A stretch of DNA of 64,000 bases from Pontibacter sp. HSC-14F20 (GCF_019599265.1 NZ_JAHZTC010000004.1:186001-250000), one strand, 5' to 3'. Counted from the first letter of the stretch, positions 51,663-61,747 are shown. Made by a program: numbers and translations. Notes: a model not told the origin generated them from the sequence alone.

Positions 51663-52700
51663 GTGACTGAAAGCATATACATCGGGCGAGACGTGTTGCC
51701 ACAACTGAAAACAGTGTTGCAAAACCTGGCCTTTTCGAATATAGCCGTACTGGTGGACGAGAACACCCTACACCATTGCTATCCGCAGGTGAAGCCCCAT
51801 TTACCCGAGCACGACATTATCCAGATACAGAGCGGCGAGGTGCATAAAACCTTGCATACCTGCGAGTACATCTGGCAGCGCATGACCGAACTTAACCTGG
51901 ACCGCTGGTCGGTGCTGGTGAATCTGGGCGGCGGTGTGATTGGCGACATGGGCGGTTTTTGTGCGGCCACTTTTAAGCGCGGGATGTACTTTGTACAGGT
52001 GCCTACTACACTTCTGGCGCAGGTCGATGCCAGCGTGGGTGGCAAAACAGGTATAGACTTCCACGGACTCAAGAACCACATCGGGGTATACAAAGAGCCT
52101 AAAGCCGTTATCATCGACCCGACTTTTCTGAGTACGCTACCGCAGCGCCAGCTCAAGTCAGGCTTTGCCGAAATCATCAAACACTGGCTGATTGCCGACG
52201 CAGCAGCCTTTGAGGAACAGCGCCACATCGGGCTTTTCACTGAAGACTGGGATGCACTGATTCGCCACTCGGTAGGTATAAAGTCTGCCGTGGTGGAGGC
52301 TGATCCGTTGGAAGGCGGCTACCGCAAAGTGCTCAATTTCGGCCATACCGTGGGCCACGCCGTAGAAAGCTACCTGATGGAGCAAATGGGTCGTGAACTG
52401 TTGCATGGCGAGGCCATTGCCGTCGGGATGCTGTGCGAGGCTTACCTTTCCGTAAAGAAGGATTTGCTTACCAAGCGCGAACTGGACCAGATCGAGACTT
52501 TTCTGATATCGATTTACGAAAAAGTAAAACTGACAGAAGAAGATATTCAGGCAATGGCCCAATTGGCTTTGCAGGACAAGAAAAATACCCGTTCCACCAT
52601 CAATTGTACCCTGTTGCAAGGTATAGGCAAGGCCGTTTGGGACCAGCCGGTTACCTTGCCCGAAATACAGGAAGCCTTGCGCTACTACCAGCTACTATGA
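51663..52700 (+). CDS. aroB: 3-dehydroquinate synthase
   Basis: Second step of the shikimate pathway, 345 residues. NAD loop LVNLGGGVIGDMGGF, VPTTLLAQVDASVGGKTGID, FAEIIKHWLI, and NFGHTVGHAVE plus HGEAIAVGM with the zinc-binding His/Glu residues. The start is GTG at 51663 (MTESIYIG), with no nearby ATG that would keep the N-terminus. Its TGA overlaps the ATG of aroA in the sequence ATGA, so the two are translationally coupled. Confidence 0.95.
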   Translation: MTESIYIGRDVLPQLKTVLQNLAFSNIAVLVDENTLHHCYPQVKPHLPEHDIIQIQSGEVHKTLHTCEYIWQRMTELNLDRWSVLVNLGGGVIGDMGGFCAATFKRGMYFVQVPTTLLAQVDASVGGKTGIDFHGLKNHIGVYKEPKAVIIDPTFLSTLPQRQLKSGFAEIIKHWLIADAAAFEEQRHIGLFTEDWDALIRHSVGIKSAVVEADPLEGGYRKVLNFGHTVGHAVESYLMEQMGRELLHGEAIAVGMLCEAYLSVKKDLLTKRELDQIETFLISIYEKVKLTEEDIQAMAQLALQDKKNTRSTINCTLLQGIGKAVWDQPVTLPEIQEALRYYQLL

Positions 52701-53929
52701 TTAAAACTCTTACTATTTCCCACCCTACAGGTATACTGAAAGGGCGTGTACAATTACCGGCATCTAAAAGCGAAGCCAACCGCGCTTTGATTATCTCAGC
52801 ACTTGCCGGTGAAAAATCCGAATTGCAGAACCTTTCTGAGGCCAACGACACCCAACTCCTGCAAAAGCTCCTGAAAAGCGACTCTGATACGATCGACGCC
52901 GAGGACGCCGGCACGGTTATGCGCTTCCTGACGGCCTTTTATGCTATAACCGGTCAGCAAAAAACGCTCACCGGTACCGAGCGCATGTGCCAGCGACCGA
53001 TCAAAGTGCTGGTGGAAGCCTTGCAGGAACTGGGCGCAGGTATAGCCTACGTAGGTGAGGAAGGTTACCCGCCGCTCCAGATCAGCGGCTTTAAAAGCAG
53101 TGGAAAAAAGCACCTGAAGGTGCGCAGCGATATCAGCAGTCAGTACATTTCGGCTTTGCTGATGATTGCCCCTCTGCTGCCGGAAGGCCTTGAACTGGAA
53201 CTGGAAGGCAAGATCAGCTCACGTCCATACATCGAAATGACTTTGGCGCTGATGAAGCACTTCGGGGTGGAGGACAGCTTTGAGGACAACACGATTACGG
53301 TACCGCATCAGGTATACCAGCCAGCGGCTTTTACTGTAGAGTCAGACTGGTCTGCTGCCAGTTACTGGTATAGCATGGTGGCTTTGGCCAAAGAAGCGGA
53401 TATTATCCTGCTCGGGTTGCGGGAAACTTCTTACCAGGGCGACAAAGCTATTGTGGATATCATGCGTCGGCTGGGTGTGCATACCGAGTTCAAGGCGGAA
53501 GGAGTGCGCCTCACCAAAAAGCATGCGGAGAAAAGAGTGGCCTTCGACTTCAGCAACTGTCCTGATCTGGCCCAGACCGTCGTCGCGCTGTGTGCTGCCT
53601 TAGGTATAGCCGTTGAGATGACCGGACTAGAGAGTTTGCGCATCAAAGAAACAGACCGCATTCAGGCTTTACAAATTGAGGTTTTGAGTATGGGAGCATC
53701 ATTCGATGAAAGAACTCCCGGCATTTTTCAGATGAATCCGACGCTGCTGGTCAATCGGCAACTGAATTTCAGGACTTACCAGGACCACCGCATGGCCATG
53801 GCTTTTGCCCCGATTTCCTTGCTGCAACCGATTCAGATTCAGGAGCCAGAGGTGGTACGTAAATCCTACCCACGATTTTGGGAAGATCTGGAGCAAATGG
53901 GGTTTAAAATAAAGTATAACGAGGTATAG
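52697..53929 (+). CDS. aroA: EPSP synthase (3-phosphoshikimate 1-carboxyvinyltransferase)
   Basis: Sixth shikimate step, 410 residues. LPASKSEANRALI binds phosphate, DAGTVMRFLTAF is the substrate Asp-Ala-Gly-Thr loop, SSQYISALLMIAPLL and the C-terminal LRIKETDRI and YQDHRMAMA are active-site segments. The real start is ATG 52697, overlapping the aroB stop; the open frame runs 88 codons further up through aroB but that part is not AroA-like. The family is usually about 430 residues, so this is a slightly short member. Confidence 0.95.
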   Translation: MIKTLTISHPTGILKGRVQLPASKSEANRALIISALAGEKSELQNLSEANDTQLLQKLLKSDSDTIDAEDAGTVMRFLTAFYAITGQQKTLTGTERMCQRPIKVLVEALQELGAGIAYVGEEGYPPLQISGFKSSGKKHLKVRSDISSQYISALLMIAPLLPEGLELELEGKISSRPYIEMTLALMKHFGVEDSFEDNTITVPHQVYQPAAFTVESDWSAASYWYSMVALAKEADIILLGLRETSYQGDKAIVDIMRRLGVHTEFKAEGVRLTKKHAEKRVAFDFSNCPDLAQTVVALCAALGIAVEMTGLESLRIKETDRIQALQIEVLSMGASFDERTPGIFQMNPTLLVNRQLNFRTYQDHRMAMAFAPISLLQPIQIQEPEVVRKSYPRFWEDLEQMGFKIKYNEV

Positions 53930-53932
53930 GAA

Positions 53933-54451
53933 ATGGGAAAGCGCTATTTGTTCGGAGACGCTGGTCTGATCGAGGTACTGTTGCCGCAGTTTGAGCTGAG
54001 GGAGACTTCTGCCGGTGGTTATGCCGCTGTTTACAAAGATCCGCTTACTAATTCCTTTTGGCTGAAGTATTATGCTACCGCAGCTACGCAGGGTGGCGGC
54101 TACCTCACCCTGATGCGCCTCCCTCCGCCATCTACTGACAAGTTGATTGATATTGCCATTGCCTCAGATTTTGAAGACGAAGCGGTTGCGGCTGTCTTGC
54201 GCTTGCTTGATGAAGAAGCAATCGAGAAGAAAGATTTTCGCCTGGAACTGATCGAAAAACTGGAGCAGGCAGTTGGAGGAGGTACCATGCCATCTGCAAG
54301 AATGATGAAGATTATCAAGTTTGCGAATCTGGCTGACCCGATGAACAAACGTGAAATAGTCGGCAAGTCTCCTGTAGCTGTAAAAGCTGATTCAGATTAT
54401 TTTAAAGGTATAGCTGAGCGGGCCGAGCAATTGTTGGCGCGGTATAGTTAG
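53933..54451 (+). CDS. Unknown protein following aroA
   Basis: 172-residue soluble protein I do not recognise. It starts at ATG 53933, three bases after the aroA stop, so it belongs to the aroB-aroA operon. Two features stand out: an N-terminal strand-rich part with SFWLKYYATAATQGGGYLTLMRLPPP, and a helical C-terminal half (DEAVAAVLRLLDEEAIEKKDFRLELIEKLEQAV). No membrane segments or known motifs. Confidence 0.65.
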   Translation: MGKRYLFGDAGLIEVLLPQFELRETSAGGYAAVYKDPLTNSFWLKYYATAATQGGGYLTLMRLPPPSTDKLIDIAIASDFEDEAVAAVLRLLDEEAIEKKDFRLELIEKLEQAVGGGTMPSARMMKIIKFANLADPMNKREIVGKSPVAVKADSDYFKGIAERAEQLLARYS

Positions 54452-54470
54452 AAAGGCACTATACCTTATC

Positions 54471-55280
54471 TTAATGCGCTATACCTTTTGCTACTTCATT
54501 GATTACACTTTGCAAGTACTCAGGCGCCTTTAACAAGCGACTGCCATACCAACTAAACATTTCCCCATCTACCACTTTAATCTCGGCTTCCGGGCACATT
54601 TCCTGAAACTCAGCAAAGTGCTTTTCCTGAAAAGGGTAGGGCTCTGATGAGAGTAAGATTAGTTTCGGAGCGGTCTTGTGCAGTTGCTCCGGCGATATCT
54701 CCGGATAGCGGGACTGTTCAACGAAAATGTTGGAAAAGCCGCAGCGCTGTAGCAGGTGGTCGATGAAATTATCACTGCCCACGGCCATGTAAGGTTTGCG
54801 CCAGATGAAGTAAGCGGTAGGTATAGCAGGGTGCACAGGCTGCAAAGTGTTGAAGCCAGCCACTATCCCTTGAACCAATTCCTGAGCCTTGACCTCTGTA
54901 CCCGTTAACTGCCCAACCTGGCTAATCATCTCAAGAGAGTCCTTCAAGGTATAAATGTCGCTCATCCATACCGGATACTTTGCCTGCAGGGCTTCTATAC
55001 CTTCCTGATAGTTCTCCTCCTTGTTGCCAATAATCAGGTCTGGTTGTAGCTTATCAATTACCTCCAGCTTGAAATTCTTGGTACCGCCAACAATGGTCTT
55101 TTGCTTCACTTTATCACTTGGGTGAATGCAGAATTTGGTCAAGCCCACAAGGCGGTCTACAAGCCCAAGATCAAAAAGGAGTTCGGTTTGCGAAGGCACC
55201 AGCGACACAATGCGCTGGGGCATGTGTGGCAGCGTGACTTGACGGCCCATTTGGTCGGTGAAGGTATAGGGGAAGCGCAT
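54471..55280 (-). CDS. BtuF-like helical-backbone metal/cobalamin receptor
   Basis: 269 residues from ATG 55280. PQRIVSLVPSQTELLFDLGL and LQPDLIIGNKEEN, LSSEPYPFQEKH are typical of cluster VIII-type ABC substrate-binding proteins (BtuF, siderophore or haem binders). No signal peptide or lipobox is present from this start; the 15-codon upstream extension runs through a terminator and is not a good signal either. So it may be cytoplasmic, or export depends on an unusual route. No permease gene is adjacent. Confidence 0.82.
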   Translation of the reverse strand: MRFPYTFTDQMGRQVTLPHMPQRIVSLVPSQTELLFDLGLVDRLVGLTKFCIHPSDKVKQKTIVGGTKNFKLEVIDKLQPDLIIGNKEENYQEGIEALQAKYPVWMSDIYTLKDSLEMISQVGQLTGTEVKAQELVQGIVAGFNTLQPVHPAIPTAYFIWRKPYMAVGSDNFIDHLLQRCGFSNIFVEQSRYPEISPEQLHKTAPKLILLSSEPYPFQEKHFAEFQEMCPEAEIKVVDGEMFSWYGSRLLKAPEYLQSVINEVAKGIAH

Positions 55281-55315
55281 AATCAAAAGTAAAGAATTAG
55301 GGAGGGCTTTAAAAC

Positions 55316-55352
55316 AAAAAACCACACAAGCCGCTCAGGGCTGTGTGGTTTC
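55316..55352 (-). terminator. Terminator after the M42 peptidase gene
   Basis: Stem AAACCACACA(AGCC)/TGTGTGGTTT (55319-55328 with 55342-55351) with T's following on the minus strand. Confidence 0.88.
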
Positions 55353-55372
55353 TCTCGGGCTAAAAGTGATTT

Positions 55373-56443
55373 CTATTTCAGGTATCGGAAGTCCTGATTG
55401 TCCTCAATTTTTAGCAATGTCTCGTAAATCAACTTTGTTACGTTCTCCACATCGTCCTTGTGTACAGTCTCTACCGTGGTATGCATGTACTTCAGCGGCA
55501 GGGAGATAAGCGCCGAGGCTACACCTGCGTTCGAGTAAGCAAAGGCATCGGTGTCGGTTCCGGTTGCACGTGAAACGGCAGAGCGCTGGAATGGAATCTC
55601 TTTTTCCTGTGCGGTATTGATGATCAGATCACGCAAATTGTTCTGAACTGCCGGACCATAGGCGATCACCGGACCTTTGCCACAGTGGATGTCGCCGCTA
55701 TTCTTTTTGTCATACATCGGCGACTGCGTATCGTGCGTCACGTCTGTGATGATGGCCACGTTCGGGTTGATACGGTGCGCGATCATTTCAGCGCCACGCA
55801 AACCAATCTCTTCCTGCACCGCATTCACGATGTACAGACCGAATGGCAGCTTGTGCTTGCGCTCATGGATCATGCGGGCCACTTCAGCGATCATGAAGCC
55901 ACCCACACGGTTATCTAATGCACGGCCTACGTAGAACTTGTCGTTCATCACCGTAAACTCGTCTTCAAAAGTAGCCACGCAACCTACGTGTATCCCCATT
56001 TTCTCTACCTCTTCACGGTTGCTGGCGCCACAGTCCAGGAACACGGTTTCAATGGTAGGGGCTTTGTCGTTCTCTACCTTGCGCACGTGTATGGCCGGCC
56101 ATCCGAAAACAGCCTTCACGATACCTTTGGAGGTATAGATGTTTACCCTTTTGGAAGGAGCGATCAAGGCATCGGAGCCACCATTGCGCTTCAGGTATAG
56201 GTATCCTTCGGGCGTGATGTAGTTTACAAACCAGGAGATCTCATCGGCATGCGCTTCGATCACCACCTTGTACTCGGCCTCCGGATTGATCACACCCACC
56301 ACCGTACCGTACGTGTCTACAAAGTAATCCTCAATGTAGGGCTTAATATACTCCAGCCACAGTTTCTGTCCTTCAGACTCAAAGCCAGTAGGAGAGGAGT
56401 TATTCAGATATTTTTCTAGAAAATCGAAAGATTCTTTTCTCAT
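55373..56443 (-). CDS. M42-family metallo-aminopeptidase
   Basis: Cytoplasmic di-zinc aminopeptidase of 356 residues from ATG 56443 (MRKESFDFLEKYLNNSSPTGFE). Metal ligands are visible: VIEAHADEISW, YVGRALDNRVGG, NAVQEEIGLRGA (catalytic Glu-Glu), ITDVTHDT, and MHTTVETVHKDDV. M42 enzymes form dodecameric particles that trim peptides. The open frame extends to 56521, but that stretch overlaps a strong hairpin and is not part of the family. Confidence 0.93.
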   Translation of the reverse strand: MRKESFDFLEKYLNNSSPTGFESEGQKLWLEYIKPYIEDYFVDTYGTVVGVINPEAEYKVVIEAHADEISWFVNYITPEGYLYLKRNGGSDALIAPSKRVNIYTSKGIVKAVFGWPAIHVRKVENDKAPTIETVFLDCGASNREEVEKMGIHVGCVATFEDEFTVMNDKFYVGRALDNRVGGFMIAEVARMIHERKHKLPFGLYIVNAVQEEIGLRGAEMIAHRINPNVAIITDVTHDTQSPMYDKKNSGDIHCGKGPVIAYGPAVQNNLRDLIINTAQEKEIPFQRSAVSRATGTDTDAFAYSNAGVASALISLPLKYMHTTVETVHKDDVENVTKLIYETLLKIEDNQDFRYLK

Positions 56444-56483
56444 CAGGTTTTTCAGTAATGTATACACAATGGTTGTTAAACAT

Positions 56484-56528
56484 AACGAGCATGCACAGCC
56501 AGATGTTCTATGGCTGTGCATGCTCGTT
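56484..56528 (-). terminator. Hairpin after the carboxylase gene
   Basis: Perfect 18-bp stem AACGAGCATGCACAGCCA (56484-56501) with 56511-56528 and a nine-base loop, 12 bases after the stop of the carboxylase gene. T tract poor. Confidence 0.85.
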
Positions 56529-56539
56529 GTTCAATCCAA

Positions 56540-58099
56540 TTAAAGCGGAATATTTCCGTGCTTCTTGCGTGGCAGTGTCACCGCCTTGTTCTCCAGCATT
56601 TTGAAGGCTTTGATCAGCTTAGCGCGAGTTTCGTTCGGCATGATCACCTCGTCGATGAAGCCACGGTGCGCGGCACGGTATGGCGTTGCGAACTTGTCTT
56701 TGTACTCCTGCACCTTCTCGGCCAGTTTCGCAGCCGGATCTTCGGCTTCAGCGATCTCGCGTTTGAAGATAATCTCAGCAGCACCTTGCGCACCCATTAC
56801 CGCGATCTCGGCAGTTGGCCAGGCATAGTTCATGTCGGCGCCAATGTGCTTAGAGTTCATCACGTCATAAGCACCGCCGTAAGCCTTGCGGGTAATCACC
56901 GTGATGCGTGGTACAGTCGCTTCGCAGAACGCATACAGCAACTTAGCTCCGTTAGTAATAATGCCACGCCACTCCTGGTCAGTACCTGGCAGGAAGCCCG
57001 GTACGTCTTCCAATACCAGCAAGGGCACGTTGAAGCTGTCGCAGAAGCGCACAAAGCGGGCAGCCTTGGTGCTGGCATTGATGTCGAGTACGCCGGCGAG
57101 CACGGCAGGCTGGTTGCCTACGATGCCGATGCTGCGGCCACCCAGACGGGCAAAGCCTACCACGATGTTCTCTCCAAAGTTCTTGTGTACTTCAAAGAAA
57201 GAGTCCGCATCGATGATGCCCTCGATCACCTCACGCATGTCGTAAGGCTGGTTCGGGTTTTCAGGTATAATGGTGTCGAGTACAGCGCGGGTTTCGTCTG
57301 CTTTTTCCTCGTAAGGTACTGACGGCGGCAGTTCCTCGCAGTTTTGCGGCACGTAGCTCAACAGTGTTTTAATATAGTTGATACACTCCACTTCGTTTGC
57401 GCAGGAGAAATGCGTCACACCGCTCTTGGAACTGTGTGTGCTGGCTCCGCCCAGTTCTTCAGACGTTACATTCTCGTGTGTTACCGTTTTCACCACGTTA
57501 GGGCCGGTCACGAACATGTACGACGTGTCTTCCACCATCATGATGAAGTCGGTAATGGCAGGGGAGTACACCGCACCACCGGCGCATGGTCCCATGATAG
57601 CTGAAATCTGAGGTATAACGCCAGAGGCAAGTGTGTTGCGGTAGAAAATGTCAGCGTAGCCACCCAGCGATACCACACCTTCCTGGATACGGGCTCCGCC
57701 TGAGTCATTCAGTCCGATCACGGGCGCACCATTTTTCATGGCCAGTTCCATGATCTTTACGATCTTCTCAGCATGGGTTTCAGAAAGCGAACCACCTAAA
57801 ACAGTGAAGTCCTGCGAGAAAACGTATACCAGACGCCCGTTGATGGTGCCGTAACCAGTCACCACACCGTCGCCGAGATAGTACTGCTTGTCCAGACCAA
57901 AGTCCTTAGAGCGGTGCATCACAAACTTCCCGATCTCCTCAAAAGAGTTTTCATCCATTAAAAGATGAATGCGCTCGCGGGCCGTCAGTTTGCCTTTTTT
58001 GTGCTGTGCTTCTATTCTGTCCTGTCCGCCGCCAAGCAAAGCTTCGGCGTTTTTGCGCTCCAGCGTTTCTATCTGGCCTTTTCTGATTTCTCCTGCCAT
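56540..58099 (-). CDS. Acyl-CoA carboxylase beta subunit (propionyl-CoA carboxylase type)
   Basis: 519-residue carboxyltransferase subunit. The paired crotonase-type halves are clear: [14 protein letters not shown] with [13 protein letters not shown] in the first, and [14 protein letters not shown] with [18 protein letters not shown] in the second. It transfers CO2 from biotin to propionyl-CoA or a similar acyl-CoA; methylmalonyl-CoA decarboxylase and methylmalonyl-CoA carboxytransferase are related alternatives. No biotin carboxylase or biotin carrier gene is adjacent. Confidence 0.93.
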   Translation of the reverse strand: MAGEIRKGQIETLERKNAEALLGGGQDRIEAQHKKGKLTARERIHLLMDENSFEEIGKFVMHRSKDFGLDKQYYLGDGVVTGYGTINGRLVYVFSQDFTVLGGSLSETHAEKIVKIMELAMKNGAPVIGLNDSGGARIQEGVVSLGGYADIFYRNTLASGVIPQISAIMGPCAGGAVYSPAITDFIMMVEDTSYMFVTGPNVVKTVTHENVTSEELGGASTHSSKSGVTHFSCANEVECINYIKTLLSYVPQNCEELPPSVPYEEKADETRAVLDTIIPENPNQPYDMREVIEGIIDADSFFEVHKNFGENIVVGFARLGGRSIGIVGNQPAVLAGVLDINASTKAARFVRFCDSFNVPLLVLEDVPGFLPGTDQEWRGIITNGAKLLYAFCEATVPRITVITRKAYGGAYDVMNSKHIGADMNYAWPTAEIAVMGAQGAAEIIFKREIAEAEDPAAKLAEKVQEYKDKFATPYRAAHRGFIDEVIMPNETRAKLIKAFKMLENKAVTLPRKKHGNIPL

Positions 58100-58145
58100 G
58101 AAATGGGGTATATCTGTATTTAGCTGATACGAAATGATTAATTGT

Positions 58146-58153
58146 CAAATTTA
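58146..58153 (-). promoter_or_regulatory. Possible -7 element for the carboxylase gene
   Basis: On the minus strand TAAATTTG, 47 bases upstream of the ATG. No good -33 TTG. Confidence 0.35.
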
Positions 58154-58186
58154 AAAACTATAAGCCGAAAACAGCTATAAACCAGA

Positions 58187-58224
58187 CAAAAAATAAGGGC
58201 TGCCCTAAATAGGACAACCCTTAT
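58187..58224 (-). terminator. Terminator after clpC
   Basis: On the minus strand ATAAGGGTTGTCCT, loop ATTT, AGGGCAGCCCTTAT with two wobble pairs, followed by T's. Confidence 0.9.
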
Positions 58225-58241
58225 ACCTTAGGTTTTATACC

Positions 58242-60845
58242 TTATTTGTCAGATTTCTCACCATCACCAGATGACTTGGTTGGCTCAGTTTCTTCCTCTT
58301 CTCCGTCGTTGGCTATACCTTTCGGTTTCTTGCCATTGCTTTTTTTCGAAGTAAAAGTAAGTTGCTCTTCGCCTTCTTTGTAATCCACCATCATGGTGTC
58401 GCCTTGTGTGATTTCGGCTTTCAGTATCTCCTCCGCAATAGGGTCTTCGATGTATTTCTGAATAGCGCGGTTCAGCGGACGGGCACCATACTTCGGATCG
58501 TAGCCTTTCTCAGCCACAAAATCCTTCGCTTTGCTGGTGAGTTCGATCTTATACCCAAGTGCTTCAATGCGCGTGAACAGTTTGCCAAGCGACAGCTCAA
58601 TAATCTTGTGCATGTCCTCACGACCGAGTGAGTTGAACACGATTACGTCATCCAGACGGTTCAGGAACTCTGGAGAGAACGTCTTCTTCAGGGCGCTAGC
58701 AATAGTGCCTTTCATGATTTCGTCCACGTTGTCTTGTTTGGTTTTCGACATGAAACCGATACCGGCACCGAAGTCCTGCAGATCGCGTGCACCGATGTTG
58801 GAGGTCATGATGATGATCGTGTTACGGAAATCCACCTTGCGGCCAAGTCCGTCTGTCAGAATACCATCGTCCAGCACCTGTAGCAACAGGTTGTACACAT
58901 CCGGGTGCGCTTTCTCGATCTCGTCGAGCAGCACGACAGAGTATGGCTTGCGGCGGATCTTCTCCGTCAGCTGACCACCTTCTTCGTAGCCCACGTAGCC
59001 CGGAGGCGCTCCCACCAAGCGAGATACGCTGAATTTCTCCATGTACTCACTCATATCAATACGCACCAATGCATCGTCTTTATCAAACAGGTAAGTGGCC
59101 AGCACTTTGGCCAGCTCCGTTTTACCTACACCAGTCGGACCCAGGAACACGAACGAACCAATCGGCTTCTTCGGATCTTTCAGACCAACGCGTGTACGCT
59201 GGATGGCTTTCACCAATTGCTTGATGGCTTTCTCCTGACCAATCACTTTACCGCTTAGTTCATCAGCCATATTCAACAGCTTCTGACCTTCGTTCTGCGC
59301 GATACGTTTCACTGGTATACCTGTCATCATGGCAATAACCTCTGCCACATTTTCCTCTTTTACCGAATAACGCTTCTTCTTGGTCTCTTCTTCCCAGTTC
59401 TTTTTAGCTTGTTCGAGCTGGTCAATCAGTTTTTTCTCTTTGTCGCGTAGTTGAGCAGCCTCTTCGTACTTCTGGCTTTTCACCACACGGTTTTTCTCTA
59501 CCTTGATGTTCTCAATCTGCTCTTCGAGCTTCAAGATATCATCCGGCACCACAATGTTATTGATGTGCACACGCGCACCTGCCTCATCCAGAATATCGAT
59601 CGCCTTGTCCGGAAGGAAACGGTCGCTCATGTAGCGGTCCGAAAGCTTCACACAGGCCTCGATTGCCTTATCGGTATAGTTTACGTGGTGGTGATCCTGG
59701 TACTTATCCTTGATGTTGTGCAGGATCTCCATGGTCTCTTCCGGCGTGGTAGGGTCTACCATTACAATCTGGAAACGACGGGCCAATGCACCATCTTTTT
59801 CAATGTACTGTCGGTACTCGTCAAGCGTGGTCGCGCCAATGCATTGGATTTCGCCACGGGCAAGAGCCGGCTTGAACATGTTAGAGGCATCCAGCGAACC
59901 GGAAGCGCCACCAGCACCCACAATCGTATGCAGCTCATCAATAAACAGGATCACGTCCGGAGACTTCTCGAGCTCGTTCATCACAGCTTTCATACGCTCT
60001 TCGAACTGACCACGGTATTTTGTGCCTGCCACCAGAGAGGCAAGATCCAGGGTTACCACACGCTTGTTGAAGAGCACGCGGCTTACCTTTTTCTGCACAA
60101 TGCGCAGCGCAAGGCCTTCAGCAATAGCTGTTTTACCTACACCAGGCTCACCGATTAGGATTGGGTTGTTTTTCTTACGACGGCTCAGTACCTGGGCCAC
60201 GCGTTCGATTTCTTTTTCACGGCCCACAATCGGGTCGAGCTTGTCATCTTCTGCCAGTTTAGTCAGGTCACGGCCAAAATTGTCGAGCACAGGTGTACGC
60301 GACTTTTCGCCGGGCTTCTTGCTCGAGCTGCTGCCAGCACGGGAAGAAGAGCCAAACAATTTGTCAGAATCATCATTATCGTCTGTGTCAGACGATGCCA
60401 GTGGATTATTGCTATGATAATCCAGGGAGTCTCTTATCGCTTCGTAGTTCACGTTGAATTTCGCTAGGATTTGTGAAGAAATATTGTCCTCATCCCGAAG
60501 GATGGATAATAAGAGATGTTCAGTACCTATTATATCACTTTTGAAGATTTTGGCCTCCAGGTAAGTAATCTTAAGCACCTTCTCAGTTTGTTTGGTAAGC
60601 GGGATGCTGCCGGTAATGTTGCTGTTTTGCGAAGCAGTGTTACGTGTAGCCTGTTCTAAAGCGTACTTCAGTTCATCTATCGAAACACCCAGCTTCTTGA
60701 GCAAGGCGATGGCAGTACCTTCTCCTTCCCGGATCATGCCCAACACCAGATGCTCAGTGCCAATATAGTCATGCCCAAGACGGATAGCTTCCTCACGGCT
60801 GAGTGAGATCACCTCTTTCACTCTGTTTGAGAATTTAGCTTCCAT
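58242..60845 (-). CDS. clpC: ClpC-type ATP-dependent protease ATPase subunit
   Basis: 867-residue AAA+ unfoldase that feeds proteins to ClpP. N-terminal double Clp repeat (about 1-145), first AAA module with GEPGVGKTA, a UVR-type coiled middle domain (about 430-470, [21 protein letters not shown]) that marks ClpC rather than ClpB or ClpA, second AAA module with GPTGVGKTE, and a C-terminal D2 small domain. The last 40 residues are a Glu/Lys/Ser tail ([19 protein letters not shown]) longer than usual. ClpP is not in this window. McsA/McsB partners are not seen either. Confidence 0.96.
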   Translation of the reverse strand: MEAKFSNRVKEVISLSREEAIRLGHDYIGTEHLVLGMIREGEGTAIALLKKLGVSIDELKYALEQATRNTASQNSNITGSIPLTKQTEKVLKITYLEAKIFKSDIIGTEHLLLSILRDEDNISSQILAKFNVNYEAIRDSLDYHSNNPLASSDTDDNDDSDKLFGSSSRAGSSSSKKPGEKSRTPVLDNFGRDLTKLAEDDKLDPIVGREKEIERVAQVLSRRKKNNPILIGEPGVGKTAIAEGLALRIVQKKVSRVLFNKRVVTLDLASLVAGTKYRGQFEERMKAVMNELEKSPDVILFIDELHTIVGAGGASGSLDASNMFKPALARGEIQCIGATTLDEYRQYIEKDGALARRFQIVMVDPTTPEETMEILHNIKDKYQDHHHVNYTDKAIEACVKLSDRYMSDRFLPDKAIDILDEAGARVHINNIVVPDDILKLEEQIENIKVEKNRVVKSQKYEEAAQLRDKEKKLIDQLEQAKKNWEEETKKKRYSVKEENVAEVIAMMTGIPVKRIAQNEGQKLLNMADELSGKVIGQEKAIKQLVKAIQRTRVGLKDPKKPIGSFVFLGPTGVGKTELAKVLATYLFDKDDALVRIDMSEYMEKFSVSRLVGAPPGYVGYEEGGQLTEKIRRKPYSVVLLDEIEKAHPDVYNLLLQVLDDGILTDGLGRKVDFRNTIIIMTSNIGARDLQDFGAGIGFMSKTKQDNVDEIMKGTIASALKKTFSPEFLNRLDDVIVFNSLGREDMHKIIELSLGKLFTRIEALGYKIELTSKAKDFVAEKGYDPKYGARPLNRAIQKYIEDPIAEEILKAEITQGDTMMVDYKEGEEQLTFTSKKSNGKKPKGIANDGEEEETEPTKSSGDGEKSDK

Positions 60846-60960
60846 GTATACTCTATAAAAAAATGTAAAGGTCTATAAATTGTAACTCGTTGAGGCTAAC
60901 AGGAAAAGCCCCTGATTGTTAACAAGCCCTGGTCCGCAAAGGTTTAGTTTTGCCGGGGCA

Positions 60961-61566
60961 TTATTGTAAGTAGGAAAGCGACTTCGGACCCTGTGTAAAC
61001 AACAAGTCAATTATACTAAGGTCTTGTACAAATTGTTTGCCAAATACTTGTGTATAGGGTTGTACGTACAAGTTGTCAGGAATGATTTTAGGATGTATCC
61101 TATTTCTGAGGTCGAGCATCCCCTCCGGTTGCCCTGTCTGATAGCTGTCTGTGAACCCGATTGTCGGCTCTAGTTTCAGAAATTTAAGATAAAGCCGCAA
61201 TAAATCAACGTTCAGGTCGAATAAATATTTCGGCTGACGCTCATATACCTCTTTCAGGTAGTCACTGTAAAATTCAAAATAAGGTGCACGACCGTAGGCC
61301 GCCTGTATGGTGCGCCAGTGCACGTTGTACCATTTCTGACTATAGTCAATCTCTATTTCAGTGATCAGGGTTTTGTCCTTGCTATTGCCCCGCAGTACTG
61401 GCACGCTCAGCGGCACCATGCCCTGCGCCGTGAGCACATGGCAGCGGTTACGGTAGCTCTGCTTCACGTAGTTTTCGTTTTTCTCTATCAGTAAGCCTTC
61501 CATCCGTAGCGCTTGCGCGAAGTACTGGATGGGCGGGTGGTACATGGTTTCGGTAAGGAGAAGCAA
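60961..61566 (-). CDS. WbqC-family protein
   Basis: 201 residues. Family features: ETMYHPPIQYFAQAL at the start (WbqC proteins normally begin with a Pro-x-x-Phe-x-x motif), NRCHVLTAQGMVPLSVPV and WRTIQAAYGRAPYFEFY. WbqC proteins are found in O-antigen clusters and near signal peptidase genes; the reaction is unproven, possibly sugar or lipid carrier modification. It is followed on the plus strand by a lipid A-type acyltransferase, divergent across a repeat. Confidence 0.9.
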   Translation of the reverse strand: MLLLTETMYHPPIQYFAQALRMEGLLIEKNENYVKQSYRNRCHVLTAQGMVPLSVPVLRGNSKDKTLITEIEIDYSQKWYNVHWRTIQAAYGRAPYFEFYSDYLKEVYERQPKYLFDLNVDLLRLYLKFLKLEPTIGFTDSYQTGQPEGMLDLRNRIHPKIIPDNLYVQPYTQVFGKQFVQDLSIIDLLFTQGPKSLSYLQ

Positions 61567-61593
61567 TGGGTTGAGTTAAGAGTTTAAATTTGA

Positions 61594-61670
61594 ACAAAGG
61601 ACTATTTGACAAAGGATCGGTGCCTGTATTAATAAGTCCTTAGTCTTTTGTCAAGCAATCCTTTGTCAAG
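61594..61670. repeat. GTCTTTTGTC-type inverted repeat before the acyltransferase gene
   Basis: TTGACAAAGGAT (61606-61617) pairs perfectly with ATCCTTTGTCAA (61658-61669); ACAAAGGACT and AAGTCCTTAGTCTTTTGTCAAG lie beside them. Same family as the repeats near tilS at 18.6 and 20.1 kb. Confidence 0.7.
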
Positions 61671-61724
61671 TACTGCTGCGAAATAAGCACGATTTCTTTA
61701 ATTTCATAATGCAAGTATAGCTTG

Positions 61725-61732
61725 TACCTTTG
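61725..61732 (+). promoter_or_regulatory. -7 promoter element for the acyltransferase gene
   Basis: TACCTTTG followed by C. It overlaps the first possible start codon (TTG 61730), so transcription would begin after it (about 61739). The first usable start is then GTG 61748. Confidence 0.55.
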
Positions 61733-61747
61733 CAGGCGATTATACCT

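Noticed and set aside
52433-52696. Upstream extension of the aroA frame
   Set aside because: It runs through aroB in another frame; the AroA family starts at ATG 52697 overlapping the aroB stop.
56510-57322. 270-codon open frame on the plus strand
   Set aside because: Antisense to the acyl-CoA carboxylase gene, which has all its motifs.
59451-60158. 235-codon open frame on the plus strand
   Set aside because: Antisense to clpC; no start context or known motif.
60900-60960. Terminator between clpC and wbqC
   Set aside because: GCCCC and GGGGC words are too far apart (about 45 bases) and no compact stem with T tract is convincing.
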